Below the pieces are notes generated by a model. It worked only from the letters and a program-made list of their open reading frames with translations. It ran no database searches and was not told the DNA's origin. A stretch of DNA of 64,000 nucleotides from Salegentibacter flavus. Its GTDB lineage: Bacteria; Bacteroidota; Bacteroidia; Flavobacteriales; Flavobacteriaceae. Of this stretch, positions 28,129 to 37,524 are shown in pieces. Both the position numbers and the translations under genes were made by a program. Where the stretch lies: assembly GCF_900115145.1 (NCBI RefSeq), contig NZ_FOVL01000017.1, forward strand, positions 21,554 through 85,553. The letters are read 5' to 3'. Positions within the stretch are counted from its first letter, which is position 1. Each line of letters starts with the position of its first letter.

Positions 28129-29143
28129 AACCCTTACCGATAAAGTACTGCTGGTACTTAAAGGTTTGGCTATGGGTGCCGCCAACAAAGTTCCCGGGAT
28201 TTCGGGAGGCGTGGTGGCTTTTGTGGCCGGGTTCTATGAAGAATTTATTTATTCGCTTCAGAAGATTAATCTGAAGGCTTTCAAATTGCTTATTAATGGT
28301 AGGTTTAGAAGTCTGTACCAATATGTAAATGGAAGATTTCTTGGGCTGCTTATCTTAGGAATGCTCATTAGTTATTTCAGCGTTTCCAAGCTTCTGGACC
28401 TGCTCATGCTGGAATATGAACTATTTGTGTGGGCATCTTTCTTCGGGATGATTATAGGTTCTATTTACTATATCAGTATGGATTTTGAAGAATGGAGCCA
28501 GCGTAGCCTGGCTTTTGTAGCTATGGGAATAATGGCCGGTCTGGCTATTAGTTTTCTGGAACCTGCAAGGGAAAATGACAACCTATGGTTCGTATTTTTC
28601 TGCGGAATGGTGGGCGTTTCAGGGATGACCCTTCCCGGCCTCTCAGGGTCTTTCATCCTTATCTTGCTGGGAAATTATGTCCTGTTACTCGTAGATTCGG
28701 TAAATGCGCTTTATGATACTATTGCTGATCTTTTCCTGCTGGATTTCAGCTTCCTGGAAAATGCCGAAAGAATGCGTCTTTTAAAGGTAATGACCGTTTT
28801 TGCCTTGGGCTCCCTTGCGGGATTGGTGAGTTTATCACATCTCCTGGGATTTGTCCTGAAACATTATAAAAAAGACACATATGCCACCATTATTGGTTTC
28901 ATTACCGGATCGCTTGGGGTGGTCTGGCCCTGGAAGGAAAAGATCTACCAAATTGGGGCCGATGGAAATATTATGATAGACAGCACCGGGAATAAGGTTC
29001 TGGATAATTACGACCGATATTTTCCTTCTTTCAGTTTTTCAGAAACCTGGCTGGCGATTTTCTTTATTATCCTGGGTGCCTTCCTTGTTCTGGGAATGGC
29101 ATGGTATGAAAAGAAAAACTCTAAAATAAAATCGGTGCAATGA
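28115..29143 (+). CDS. DUF368 polyprenyl-phosphate translocase, copy 2
   Basis: A 342-residue paralogue of the preceding gene, with the same two signatures (GLAMGAANKVPGISGGVVAF and VSGMTLPGLSGSFILILLG). The start at 28115 (MQQTRTLTD) is chosen; an in-frame ATG nine codons upstream would lengthen the overlap with copy 1. Several membrane helices are evident. The loop before the last helix is longer than in copy 1. aroE starts within the stop codon of this gene (ATGA, 4-bp overlap). Confidence 0.88.
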   Translation: MQQTRTLTDKVLLVLKGLAMGAANKVPGISGGVVAFVAGFYEEFIYSLQKINLKAFKLLINGRFRSLYQYVNGRFLGLLILGMLISYFSVSKLLDLLMLEYELFVWASFFGMIIGSIYYISMDFEEWSQRSLAFVAMGIMAGLAISFLEPARENDNLWFVFFCGMVGVSGMTLPGLSGSFILILLGNYVLLLVDSVNALYDTIADLFLLDFSFLENAERMRLLKVMTVFALGSLAGLVSLSHLLGFVLKHYKKDTYATIIGFITGSLGVVWPWKEKIYQIGADGNIMIDSTGNKVLDNYDRYFPSFSFSETWLAIFFIILGAFLVLGMAWYEKKNSKIKSVQ

Positions 29144-29871
29144 AGACTTACGGCCTTGTTGGAAAAAACATAGATTATTCTTTTTCAAGAACCTATTTCA
29201 CCAAAAAGTTCAATAGAGAGAATATCGCTGCGGAGTACAAAAATTTTGACCTGGAGGAAATAAACCAGTTTCCTCAAATTCTACAGAACAACCCGGGAAT
29301 TTCAGGTTTAAATGTTACCATTCCATACAAACAGGCTGTTATTCCATTCCTGGATAAACTATCTGCCGATGCCGAAAAAATAGGCGCTGTAAACACGATT
29401 GAAATTGAAAAAGACCAGACATTAACCGGTCATAATACCGATTTTATAGGTTTCAAGGAATCGATCCAGGCATTGCTTGAAGCACATCATAAAAAGGCTC
29501 TTATTCTTGGAACAGGCGGCGCTTCAAAAGCTGTAGCCTATACCCTGGAGGATCTTGGAATTCAGTACAAATTTGTATCAAGAAAAGCAGGAAATGATCG
29601 GCTTGATTATGCCGCGATAGATAAGAAGCTTTTACAGGAGTTTTCTATAATTGTCAATTGTACCCCGCTGGGCACTTTCCCGGCAGTAGAAAAACACCCT
29701 CCGCTCCCTTTTCAATATATTAACTCTTCCCATTTGGTTTACGATCTCATTTACAATCCCGAGAGCACTAAATTGATGGACCTTGCCCGCAAACAAGGTG
29801 CAAGGGTTTCCAATGGCCTTAAAATGCTGGAACTTCAGGCCGAAGCTGCCTGGAGAATCTGGAACTCCTAA
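29140..29871 (+). CDS. aroE: Shikimate dehydrogenase
   Basis: A 243-residue enzyme, somewhat shorter than E. coli AroE. The shikimate-site motif SGLNVTIPYK (catalytic Lys64), NTDFIGF, the NADP-binding GTGGASKAVAYTL and the C-terminal GLKMLELQAEAAW are present. It reduces 3-dehydroshikimate to shikimate in aromatic amino-acid synthesis. It is the last of three overlapping genes after the two DUF368 copies. Confidence 0.94.
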   Translation: MKTYGLVGKNIDYSFSRTYFTKKFNRENIAAEYKNFDLEEINQFPQILQNNPGISGLNVTIPYKQAVIPFLDKLSADAEKIGAVNTIEIEKDQTLTGHNTDFIGFKESIQALLEAHHKKALILGTGGASKAVAYTLEDLGIQYKFVSRKAGNDRLDYAAIDKKLLQEFSIIVNCTPLGTFPAVEKHPPLPFQYINSSHLVYDLIYNPESTKLMDLARKQGARVSNGLKMLELQAEAAWRIWNS

Positions 29872-29915
29872 GCCTTATTCCCACAGTTTTTAATCTGTAC
29901 AAATAGGGCTAATAG

Positions 29916-29947
29916 TTTGTCCAATTTTAGTGGAGTTACTATCTTTC
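29916..29947 (+). promoter_or_regulatory. Promoter of the DUF349 gene
   Basis: TTTG (29916-29919), a 20-bp spacer and TATCTTTC (29940-29947) match the Bacteroidota pattern with one deviation. The ATG lies 39 bp downstream. Confidence 0.5.
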
Positions 29948-29986
29948 AGCCTAAATAAATTTTGACGAACCTTAACATTGAAAGAT

Positions 29987-32221
29987 ATGTCTCAAGAAGA
30001 AAATGAAAACAGAAAGGAAGAGCTTTCTAACAAAAATCTGCAAAAGCCTGAAAATAAGGAGCAGAAAGAAAGCCAGGGAAATGTAAACGAGGAGAATTCA
30101 TTTTCTAAACCCGAAGAAGAGGAAAAATCTGAAGAAAAAGAATCACAGCAAAGCATTTCAGAGAAAAAAGAAAGTGAACTGGAAGATGCTATGGTAGAAG
30201 AAGCTACTTCAGGAAAATCTTCAAAAGATAAGGAGGCCGCAGATAGTTTGGAGGAGTCGCTGATTGAGGAAGATAAGGCTTCAAAGGAGAAAGAAGAACC
30301 GAAAGGCGACACAGATAAAAAAGAAGCACCCACGGATAGCAATGTAGCTGGTTCAGAAAAAGATTCAGAAGAAAATTCAGATCAGGAAGAAGAAGAAGAA
30401 GAAGAAGAAAGCGAAACCAAAACTCCAAAAGATGCCCAGGAAGATGTAGATAACGCGGTAGCCGAAGATAGTGAAGACGAAAGTGCCGGAGAGCGACACA
30501 ATATTGCGCAAAAGGATTATCACTCCATGAGCAAAGAAGAGCTTGCCGACGAGTTGGAGCATCTTATAAAGACAGAAAAGGTACAGGCAATTAAAGAGCA
30601 CGTTGCAGAAATTCGTACTGAATTCAATGCGAAGTTCGATGAGGAACTGGAGGAGAAAAAGGAGGATTTTCTGGCCGATGGCGGAAACATTATAGACTTC
30701 CACTACTCTACCCCATTAAAAAAGCGCTTCAATTCTCTTATTTTTGATTATAAGGAAAAGCGCAATAAATATTACCAGCAACTTAAGCAGGATCTCAATA
30801 AAAACCTGAATACCCGCCTTAAGATTATCGAGGAATTAAAAGGCCTGATTGATGTTGAAGAGAATATAAACACCACCTATAAACATTTTAAAGAACTACA
30901 GGATCGCTGGAAGGTCGCAGGACCTATCCCACGGGATCAGTACAATAATGTTTGGAACACCTACCATCACCACGTAGAGAATTTCTATGATTTCCTGCAT
31001 TTAAACAGGGAATTTCGCGATATGGATTTCAAACATAACCTCGAGCAAAAACTCAAGGTTATAGATCGCGCTGAAGAGTTATTACAAGAGGCAGATGTGA
31101 ACCGTGCCTTTAGGGAATTGCAGATGCTTCACAAAATGTGGAAAGAGGAGCTTGGGCCTGTCGGCAAGGAATATAGGGAGGAGATTTGGGATCGGTTTAG
31201 TACTACCACCAAAAAGATACACGACAAACGCCAGGAATATTTCAGCAAACTTGATGAAGAGTTTGAGGAAAACTGGAAGAAGAAACAGGAGATCATTGAA
31301 AAGATCAGGCTAATTGCCGAAGAGAATTATACCACTCACAATAAGTGGCAACAAAAGATCAAAGAAATTGAGGCCTTAAGGGAAGAATTCTTCAAAGCCG
31401 GGAAAGTGCCCCGCAGTAAGAATGAAGAAACCTGGAGCCAATTCAAACAGGAAGTAAGAAAATTTAACCGTAATAAGAATACTTTCTATAAAAATCTTAA
31501 AAAGCAGCAATACGACAATCTGGAGAAGAAAAAGGAACTGATCAAAATCGCTGATGACAATAAAGACAGCGACGATTTCAAGACCGTAACCCCTTTGATG
31601 AAAAAGATCCAGGCCGATTGGAAAAAGGTTGGTCATGTACCCCGCAAAGACAGCGACAAGGTATGGAAGCAATTCAAAGCAGCCTGCAACCACTATTTCG
31701 ACAGATTGCACGCCAATCGCAATGAAGAAAACCAGGAAGAATTTGAAGCCTACGACAGGAAAAAGGAAATCCTCGATAAACTAAAAGCTCTTGAACTTAG
31801 CGGAGATAAAAAAGAGGATCTTCCAAAAATCAAGGAGTTGATCGCTGCATGGAGGGAAGTTGGCAGAGTTCCTCAAAACAAAAGATTTATTGAAGGAAAA
31901 TTCAACAAGACGTTGGATCAGGTCTTCAATAAAATCGATATGGACAAGACTAAGGTCGAAATGATGAAGTATGAAAATAAACTCCAATCCATCAATGAAG
32001 CCGAAGATGACCGAAAGCTGCAGAACGAGCATTATTTTCTGACCAAAAAGATAGAAGAGACCAAAGCTGAGATTCGCCAGTTGGAAAATAACCTCCAGTT
32101 CTTCTCAAATGTAGATGAGGATAATCCGCTTGTACAGGAAGTTCACAAGAACATCGCCGATCATAAGGCGCAGCTTGAGGTCTGGAAAGAAAAATTACGA
32201 AAGATCAAATCGCTCTATTAA
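29987..32221 (+). CDS. DUF349 repeat protein with acidic disordered N-terminus
   Basis: A 744-residue protein from the ATG at 29987 (a TTG three codons upstream is also possible). About 180 N-terminal residues are almost entirely Glu, Lys, Ser and Asp and probably disordered. The rest carries several DUF349 units of about 75 residues, recognised by repeats such as DRWKVAGPIPRDQYN, WKKVGHVPRKDSD and WREVGRVPQNKRF, and ends in a coiled coil. DUF349 proteins are widespread in Bacteroidota; no established molecular function is used here. A short methyltransferase gene follows 12 bp later. Confidence 0.88.
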   Translation: MSQEENENRKEELSNKNLQKPENKEQKESQGNVNEENSFSKPEEEEKSEEKESQQSISEKKESELEDAMVEEATSGKSSKDKEAADSLEESLIEEDKASKEKEEPKGDTDKKEAPTDSNVAGSEKDSEENSDQEEEEEEEESETKTPKDAQEDVDNAVAEDSEDESAGERHNIAQKDYHSMSKEELADELEHLIKTEKVQAIKEHVAEIRTEFNAKFDEELEEKKEDFLADGGNIIDFHYSTPLKKRFNSLIFDYKEKRNKYYQQLKQDLNKNLNTRLKIIEELKGLIDVEENINTTYKHFKELQDRWKVAGPIPRDQYNNVWNTYHHHVENFYDFLHLNREFRDMDFKHNLEQKLKVIDRAEELLQEADVNRAFRELQMLHKMWKEELGPVGKEYREEIWDRFSTTTKKIHDKRQEYFSKLDEEFEENWKKKQEIIEKIRLIAEENYTTHNKWQQKIKEIEALREEFFKAGKVPRSKNEETWSQFKQEVRKFNRNKNTFYKNLKKQQYDNLEKKKELIKIADDNKDSDDFKTVTPLMKKIQADWKKVGHVPRKDSDKVWKQFKAACNHYFDRLHANRNEENQEEFEAYDRKKEILDKLKALELSGDKKEDLPKIKELIAAWREVGRVPQNKRFIEGKFNKTLDQVFNKIDMDKTKVEMMKYENKLQSINEAEDDRKLQNEHYFLTKKIEETKAEIRQLENNLQFFSNVDEDNPLVQEVHKNIADHKAQLEVWKEKLRKIKSLY

Positions 32222-32233
32222 AATTTCTTCAGA

Positions 32234-32860
32234 ATGAATTGCACTTTATGCGGTGCTGAGACCAAAGCATTCTGGAAAAGTAAAAACCGGGAATTTGTTG
32301 CCTGTACTAATTGTGGAGGCATCCAGCTTTTATCTGAATTTTATATTACAGAAGTTGCCGAGAAGGACCGGTATTTAACCCATAACAATGATGTAGAGGA
32401 TCCCCGGTATCAGAAATTCGTTAGCCCGATAACAACCCGGATTTTAAATGATTTTTCAGTTACAAAAACGGGATTAGACTATGGATGTGGCACGGGCCCG
32501 GTTGTAACCACCGAATTAGAAAAACAAGGCTTTTCGGTAGCGCTTTATGATCCTTATTTCTATCCGGATAAAGGTGTTTTGAAAAACTCTTACGATTTTA
32601 TTATTTGCTGTGAAGTGATGGAGCACTTCTATGATCCGGCCGGGGAATTCCGGGAGCTCTCCGATAAATTAAATCCTGGCGGAAAACTCTATTGCAAAAC
32701 TTCTCTGTATTCTGAAGACATCGGCTTTGACAACTGGTATTACAAAAACGATCCCACCCACGTATTTTTCTATACAGAAAAAAGTTTGCTCTGGATAAAA
32801 GATAATTTAGGATTCAGCAAGGTAGAGATAGCACCGAAGCTGATTGTGTTTAGCAAATAA
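32234..32860 (+). CDS. Class I SAM-dependent methyltransferase with N-terminal zinc ribbon
   Basis: A 208-residue protein. Four cysteines at positions 3, 6, 24 and 27 (CTLC, CTNC) form a small zinc ribbon. The following Rossmann-like domain has the SAM-binding loop GLDYGCGTGP and a later EVMEHFYDP segment like those of the Methyltransf_23 group. Its stop codon abuts the stop codon of the convergent mazG gene with no base between them. The substrate is not known. Confidence 0.85.
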   Translation: MNCTLCGAETKAFWKSKNREFVACTNCGGIQLLSEFYITEVAEKDRYLTHNNDVEDPRYQKFVSPITTRILNDFSVTKTGLDYGCGTGPVVTTELEKQGFSVALYDPYFYPDKGVLKNSYDFIICCEVMEHFYDPAGEFRELSDKLNPGGKLYCKTSLYSEDIGFDNWYYKNDPTHVFFYTEKSLLWIKDNLGFSKVEIAPKLIVFSK

Positions 32861-33634
32861 TCAGAGGGATTTAGCTTCATTCCAAAAAACGTCCATTTCG
32901 GCCAAAGTCATATCTTTCAAAGCCTTATTCTGTTCTTTAGCTTTACTCTCCAGATACTGAAAGCGCTGAATAAATTTTTTATTTGTTCGCTCCAGTGCGT
33001 TCTCAGGATTAACTTTTAAAAATCTGGCATAATTGATCATCGAAAAGAGCACATCTCCGAATTCAGCTTCTATCTTCTCCTGATTATGAGCATTAACCTC
33101 GTGTTGTAATTCCCCCAATTCTTCCTGTAATTTTTCAAAAACCTGTTGTGGTTCCTCCCAGTCAAAACCAACCCCGGCTACTTTATCCTGAATTCGATTG
33201 GCTTTTACCAATGCAGGCAAAGAGCGTGGTACGCCTTCCAAAACGCTCTTTTTACCTTCCTTTAGCTTAAGATTCTCCCAGTTTCGCTTCACCTCTTCCT
33301 CATCAGCTACCTCTACATCTCCGTAAATATGGGGATGTCTGGAAATTAACTTATCGCAAATACTATTGGCTACATCGGCGATATCAAAGGCCTTCTTCTC
33401 ACTTCCTATTTTCGCATAAAACACCAGGTGTAACAACACATCTCCGATTTCCTTTTTCACTTCATCCAGATCATTGTCAAGAATGGCGTCTCCGAGTTCG
33501 TAGGTTTCTTCTATGGTAAGATGTCTAAGGGATTCCATGGTCTGTTTCCGGTCCCAGGGGCATTGCTCACGCAGTTCATCCATGATGGTAAGCAATCGAT
33601 CAAATGCTTTAAGTTGCTCTTCTCGGGAATTCAT
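32861..33634 (-). CDS. mazG: Nucleoside triphosphate pyrophosphohydrolase MazG
   Basis: A 257-residue protein with two MazG domains. The first has CPWDRKQTMESLRHLTIEETYEL and the metal-binding EIGDVLLHLVFYAKI; the second has EELGELQHEV and EAEFGDVLFSMINYARF. It hydrolyses (deoxy)nucleoside triphosphates to monophosphates and pyrophosphate and may clear damaged nucleotides or lower alarmone levels. The start at 33634 (MNSREEQ) is preferred. A longer frame to 33685 adds 17 residues that do not look like family sequence. Confidence 0.92.
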   Translation of the reverse strand: MNSREEQLKAFDRLLTIMDELREQCPWDRKQTMESLRHLTIEETYELGDAILDNDLDEVKKEIGDVLLHLVFYAKIGSEKKAFDIADVANSICDKLISRHPHIYGDVEVADEEEVKRNWENLKLKEGKKSVLEGVPRSLPALVKANRIQDKVAGVGFDWEEPQQVFEKLQEELGELQHEVNAHNQEKIEAEFGDVLFSMINYARFLKVNPENALERTNKKFIQRFQYLESKAKEQNKALKDMTLAEMDVFWNEAKSL

Positions 33635-33723
33635 AGTGATATTTTGAATTTGGGTAAAAATAGAATTTTTAAACCCAATGCTCAAGCCTGAGCTGCTAAG
33701 TTCTCAGAAATTAGAGATAAAAA

Positions 33724-33815
33724 AAAGCGAGGCTTCTATATCACTTTCTAATTTATGTCGTATAACAGGATTCACAAAGCTTGAAGAAGTTTCTTGTTTA
33801 TGAACTCTCGCTTTA
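33724..33815. other. Inverted repeat in a non-coding gap
   Basis: AAAGCGAG near 33725 pairs with CTCGCTTT near 33808 around an 80-base AT-rich loop. It could be part of a small RNA or a read-through terminator. No ORF covers it. Confidence 0.25.
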
Positions 33816-33858
33816 AAATTTTGGTAAAAATCACAAAAACCTGAAGCTATTTTGGAAT

Positions 33859-34161
33859 TCAACCGGAAATTTCCAGGGCTTTTCTAAAGCTAACTGCTTC
33901 TTTAGCTTTCCTTAATAGAAGAAATTTTTCTTTATCTATTTTAGGGATTTTATATTTTATCCTTAATTGATAATTAACCTCTCTTTCCTTTGCATAGAAT
34001 TCGCCATTGGAAGAATCAAATCCTCCAGATGCCGTATATGCAATGCTGATTATCCTGGAGTTAAATAAACCTCTTAGTTTCAAGGCATCCCTTGTATTAA
34101 GCTTATAATGCCTAACCAGTTTCCGCAATCCGGTAATATTAAATACAACCTCTTTTTTCAT
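33859..34161 (-). CDS. Hypothetical protein
   Basis: A 100-residue basic protein (many Lys and Arg) without a signal peptide or membrane segment. The ATG at 34161 is followed by KKEVVFNITGLRKLVRHYKL. No family was recognised. It stands alone in an AT-rich stretch between mazG and an endonuclease-family gene, on the same strand as both. It could be a lineage-specific small protein. Confidence 0.5.
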   Translation of the reverse strand: MKKEVVFNITGLRKLVRHYKLNTRDALKLRGLFNSRIISIAYTASGGFDSSNGEFYAKEREVNYQLRIKYKIPKIDKEKFLLLRKAKEAVSFRKALEISG

Positions 34162-34524
34162 AATTCCTAAATTAGTTTTTAGTAGGTATAAGACAATATT
34201 TAGATCGGGAATACATTTATTGACTAGGGCTTAACTTCCCAAAGTGGACTCTGACTCATTTATAAATTTACAAAACAATTCTCCGAAGATTAAAAAAATC
34301 GATATAAACAATTATTAAAATTTTTGTTTTGTTTTAAATGAAAAGCAATGAAAAAATACTTTTAAAAAAGTCCCTTCATTAGGGAAGCTTTATCCAAAAA
34401 TTCAATCAAAAATATTTATGGACTCACCTAAATTGAAAATTTAAATTAAACCCGATGGAAATAAAATCAAATCTTGGTTGACAGGCATATCCCCAAGGAT
34501 ATTAATGGTGCGGACTTGGTTAAA
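34162..34524. other. AT-rich gap without a recognisable gene
   Basis: About 360 bp of AT-rich sequence. A weak minus-strand hairpin (TCCCT-AATGA-AGGGA followed by T residues, 34371-34385) may end transcription of the endonuclease-family gene. Nothing else was seen. Confidence 0.4.
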
Positions 34525-35358
34525 TTATTTTAATAATTCAATTAGGGCAAAAACTGGCCGATGGTCTGAAGCATATTTTTCGTCAATGACTTTGTGAGCT
34601 TTTGTCCTGAATTTTTGTTGAGGATGATTATAAGCTATAAAATCAATGGCCTTGACAGGTTCTATTACGGGTATAGTTGGCGGACAGTTACTACAGGTTA
34701 ACTGAAAAGCCGATGCTAACAGATCTATAGTTTCAGAGCCTGGTACATCGTTAAAATCCCCGGCCAGGATTACAGGTTGATCCATTTCCTTCAGAATTTC
34801 AAGAACCCTCTTAATTTGCCGAATTCTACTCGGCGAGTTTTCTTTATAATCTAAATGAGTGCTGCCGAAAATAATTTCATTTCCTCCAGGTAATCTTATT
34901 TTTCCTGTAGACATCACGCGGTCTTCAGTATTTGCTTCCGGTTCATTCGGCAACTGGTAAGTACTTCCTTCCTCTATTGGAAATTTGGAAAGTATGGCAT
35001 TTCCATATTCTCCTCCGTTATAATTAAGTGCCTTTGAAAAATAAAAATACATATTTAATTTCTCTGCAATCAAGGCTGCCTGATTTCCTTCTCCCGACCT
35101 TTCCATGCCGGAATCTACCTCCTGAAGCGCTACTAAATCGGCATCCTGATCTTTTATTACCCGAACAATCGCATCTATATCGATAGAATCAGGTTGTGAA
35201 GGAGGATTGGCGTGATGAATATTATAGGACATAACTTTTATTTCCTCTAAAAGCCTGATTGTATCACTTATTTTAGGTTGAGCAGAAGTGGAACTAGTCA
35301 GAAAAAATGTGCTGAGAAGCAATAGCATATTTTGAAGATTCAGCATTCTGGCAAACAT
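34525..35358 (-). CDS. Exported endonuclease/exonuclease/phosphatase-family protein
   Basis: A 277-residue protein with a signal peptide (ends STSAQ, about residue 27). It belongs to the EEP metal-dependent phosphoesterases: VMSYNIHHAN, DLVALQEVD (metal-binding Glu), GSTHLDY, ILAGDFNDVPGS and the terminal SDHRPVFA with the catalytic Asp-His. Such exported members cleave phosphodiesters in nucleic acids, lipids or sugar phosphates; the substrate is unknown. The gene is single. Confidence 0.88.
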   Translation of the reverse strand: MFARMLNLQNMLLLLSTFFLTSSTSAQPKISDTIRLLEEIKVMSYNIHHANPPSQPDSIDIDAIVRVIKDQDADLVALQEVDSGMERSGEGNQAALIAEKLNMYFYFSKALNYNGGEYGNAILSKFPIEEGSTYQLPNEPEANTEDRVMSTGKIRLPGGNEIIFGSTHLDYKENSPSRIRQIKRVLEILKEMDQPVILAGDFNDVPGSETIDLLASAFQLTCSNCPPTIPVIEPVKAIDFIAYNHPQQKFRTKAHKVIDEKYASDHRPVFALIELLK

Positions 35359-35718
35359 TGAGATTTGATTATATTGAGTTTTGTAGCTTAATTTTGAAAA
35401 CTTTGATCTATTTAACTGGAATTATTAGCACCTCCAAGTTAATTAATTATCAGCACGGATTTTATTCAAAATCCAGGTATTTTTCCATAGGTTATATAAT
35501 AACTCAAATTTACCTTATAACTCGAAACTTCAATAGTTAAGCATTCCGACTTTAGTAAGCGCAGGGCCTCTTCCCGTTTTATAACCCTGTTTATTTCAAA
35601 GCACCAATTATCGAGAGATGTAAAAAAACAAGAAAGCTGCCCCATAAATGAGACAGGTTCTTTTTATTCTCAGAATTGCCGGGCAGCAATGATATAGAAG
35701 ATTTCAGCCCCCTGATAT
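35359..35718. other. Gap without a recognisable gene; weak terminator
   Basis: A GCTGCCC / GGGCAGC pair (35636-35642 and 35681-35687), flanked on the minus-strand downstream side by a T-rich run, may terminate the methyltransferase gene above it. A 60-codon plus-strand frame here shows no coding character. Confidence 0.35.
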
Positions 35719-36357
35719 TTATTTTTTTGTTGCTCTAACTACCACAAAAGAACCTTCTCCCGTTCCTTCTTTAGGTTCTTCGGTTTTTTGAATTTTTTCC
35801 AAATCTTCAAAAAGAGTTTGTGAAAACACCGGATTTTTAAACCCGGAGGCTTTTAATAAGTCTTCAACTTCTGATGTTAAATAAAATCGTGCATTTTTAT
35901 AAAAAGTACTTCTTCCTTTCTTCTCCTCATATTCAACCCCGATTTTACTTCCCTTATCGATAAAGGCTATAATTACGTGCCCGCCTCTTTTTATAACCCT
36001 GTTAGCTTCCTTTAGGGCTTTGGGAAAACTTTCCAGGTGGCAAATGGTAACAAACAAAACAAAATCAAAATGTAAATCTTTGTAAGGCAGATGTTCGGCC
36101 GTAGCTTTTACCACTTCCAAACCTTTATCTAAGGCGAGATTGCGCATGCTCGTGGCCGGCTCTACCCCTTCTTTAATTCCCAATGCTTTGGCATACCTGC
36201 CAGACCCCATTCCTACTTCAATTCCCAGAATATTTTCCGGTAATTCCTGAAAATGCCTTCTAATAGCAAGAATCTCCGATTCAAATACCGCCGGAAATCG
36301 ATCAAACCAAGCCTCGTATTCTGCTACATTTTTTTCAAAAGCTTCTGTATTGGCCAT
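35719..36357 (-). CDS. Class I SAM-dependent methyltransferase
   Basis: A 212-residue protein of the Methyltransf_11/25 type. The SAM-binding loop is GIEVGMGSGRYAKALG, followed by an acidic residue in the second strand and VLFVTICHLESFPKALKEANRVIKRGGHVIIAF. The C-terminal part (SEVEDLLKASGF) is also typical. The substrate is unknown. It is on the same strand as, and about 130 bp from, the kinase and PRPP-synthetase pair, so a functional link is possible but unproven. Confidence 0.85.
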   Translation of the reverse strand: MANTEAFEKNVAEYEAWFDRFPAVFESEILAIRRHFQELPENILGIEVGMGSGRYAKALGIKEGVEPATSMRNLALDKGLEVVKATAEHLPYKDLHFDFVLFVTICHLESFPKALKEANRVIKRGGHVIIAFIDKGSKIGVEYEEKKGRSTFYKNARFYLTSEVEDLLKASGFKNPVFSQTLFEDLEKIQKTEEPKEGTGEGSFVVVRATKK

Positions 36358-36401
36358 TATTTTATAGATTAAAAGTTATTTTTTTTCTCAAACATTCTAA
36401 T

Positions 36402-36409
36402 TAAAGATA
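36402..36409 (-). promoter_or_regulatory. Candidate -7 box of the methyltransferase gene
   Basis: TATCTTTA on the minus strand, 45 bp before the ATG. It suggests transcription separate from the kinase gene upstream. The -33 element is not clear. Confidence 0.3.
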
Positions 36410-36489
36410 TGAAGTTCTGTTCCTTTAATAAATGATTTTTATCAATTCAGGCCATTGCACTATTTCCCCTGGCGTCGAACAGGAAGTTT

Positions 36490-37524
36490 TTAATGAAGAC
36501 GTTCGGCATATTTTTGTGCCAGGTCAAGAAAATTTTGAGCACGTTTTTTCCATTTTGGATCGTTTTTATAACGCTCTTCTTTAATATGCCAAATCGCAAA
36601 ACGCGTTCTTTGGCTTGCCTGTATACTTTTATAAAAATTGATGAGAGAATCCTGAACTTCATCTTCGGTTATTTCCCGGTAAATTTGAAAAAATAATTCT
36701 CCCAACTTTTCGTTTCCTAACAATTCACATTCAATAGCCAGAAACGATAATTCTTCGGCTGTGTCAAGAATTCTTAGATCCTTATTAAATTCCAAGCAAT
36801 CTATTATTAAAGGCTCCTTTTTTAGGCATACATGTTCCGGTTTAAGATCGCCATGAGCTTCAATAACTTTCCCTTTCAACACTCTTTCTTTAAAAACTGC
36901 AGCCTCTTTTTTAAGATAAGCATATTGCAGGGAAAAAATTTCTTCTAATTGTTCCTGAGACAAATCAAAATCAGGATCTAATAATTCCTTTTGATTAGCC
37001 CTTATCTTCTCTTTTATCTTTTTAAGGTATTTCTCAGGATTTTCTTCGGCCGCAGTACTGCTTTTATAAAACTCAGAAAGTTTACTTATAGCTTTATTTA
37101 AATATTTTTCATTTAAGCTATTATTTTTTAAAGCGAAATCCAACATCTGCTCTTCATCCAGGCGTTTCATCTTCACAAGCCAGTCTACAGCCTTTCCTGT
37201 TCCACCTAAGTCTAATTTTCCCTCTGTAGTTAAACTTAGGGGTAGCACCTCCAGATAAATTTCTTCTGCAAGCCTTTTATTGAGGCGCAATTCCTCCATA
37301 CAATTGAAGCGTCTGGCTTCCAATGTCCTGAAATCGGCCAAATCATACTTAACCGGCTTTTTCATTTTATAAACATGCTGCGCGGTAAGAAAAAGAAAAG
37401 ACATGTGGGTTTCCTTCATTTGGAAATCTTCAGTGTTTTCTTCATAATTATCCCTATCCTTCAGAAAATCAACTTTTCTAGAAGTACTTACCTCACCCGC
37501 TCCGGTATTTTGCTTTTTAATCAT
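36490..37524 (-). CDS. COG2187-type phosphotransferase (aminoglycoside-phosphotransferase fold)
   Basis: A 344-residue cytoplasmic protein with the kinase core of the APH family: EAHGDLKPEHVCL (Brenner catalytic loop) and LIIDCLEFNKDLRILD, which supplies the metal-binding residues. The N-terminal half fits COG2187, with a FLFLTAQHVYKMKKPVKYDLADF segment. Members often act as stand-alone kinases next to nucleotide-metabolism genes. The gene overlaps the PRPP synthetase gene by 8 bp, which makes a common transcript and linked roles very likely. The phosphorylated substrate is unknown. Confidence 0.85.
   Translation of the reverse strand: MIKKQNTGAGEVSTSRKVDFLKDRDNYEENTEDFQMKETHMSFLFLTAQHVYKMKKPVKYDLADFRTLEARRFNCMEELRLNKRLAEEIYLEVLPLSLTTEGKLDLGGTGKAVDWLVKMKRLDEEQMLDFALKNNSLNEKYLNKAISKLSEFYKSSTAAEENPEKYLKKIKEKIRANQKELLDPDFDLSQEQLEEIFSLQYAYLKKEAAVFKERVLKGKVIEAHGDLKPEHVCLKKEPLIIDCLEFNKDLRILDTAEELSFLAIECELLGNEKLGELFFQIYREITEDEVQDSLINFYKSIQASQRTRFAIWHIKEERYKNDPKWKKRAQNFLDLAQKYAERLH

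Noticed and set aside
29992..30428. Long Ser/Leu-rich frames on the minus strand opposite the DUF349 N-terminus.
   Set aside because: They are the mirror of the Glu/Lys-rich coding sequence and have no family features.
35358..35540. A 60-codon plus-strand frame starting MRFDYIEFC.
   Set aside because: Low-complexity, Ile/Tyr-rich composition of AT-rich DNA with no family resemblance; it overlaps the start region of the endonuclease-family gene.
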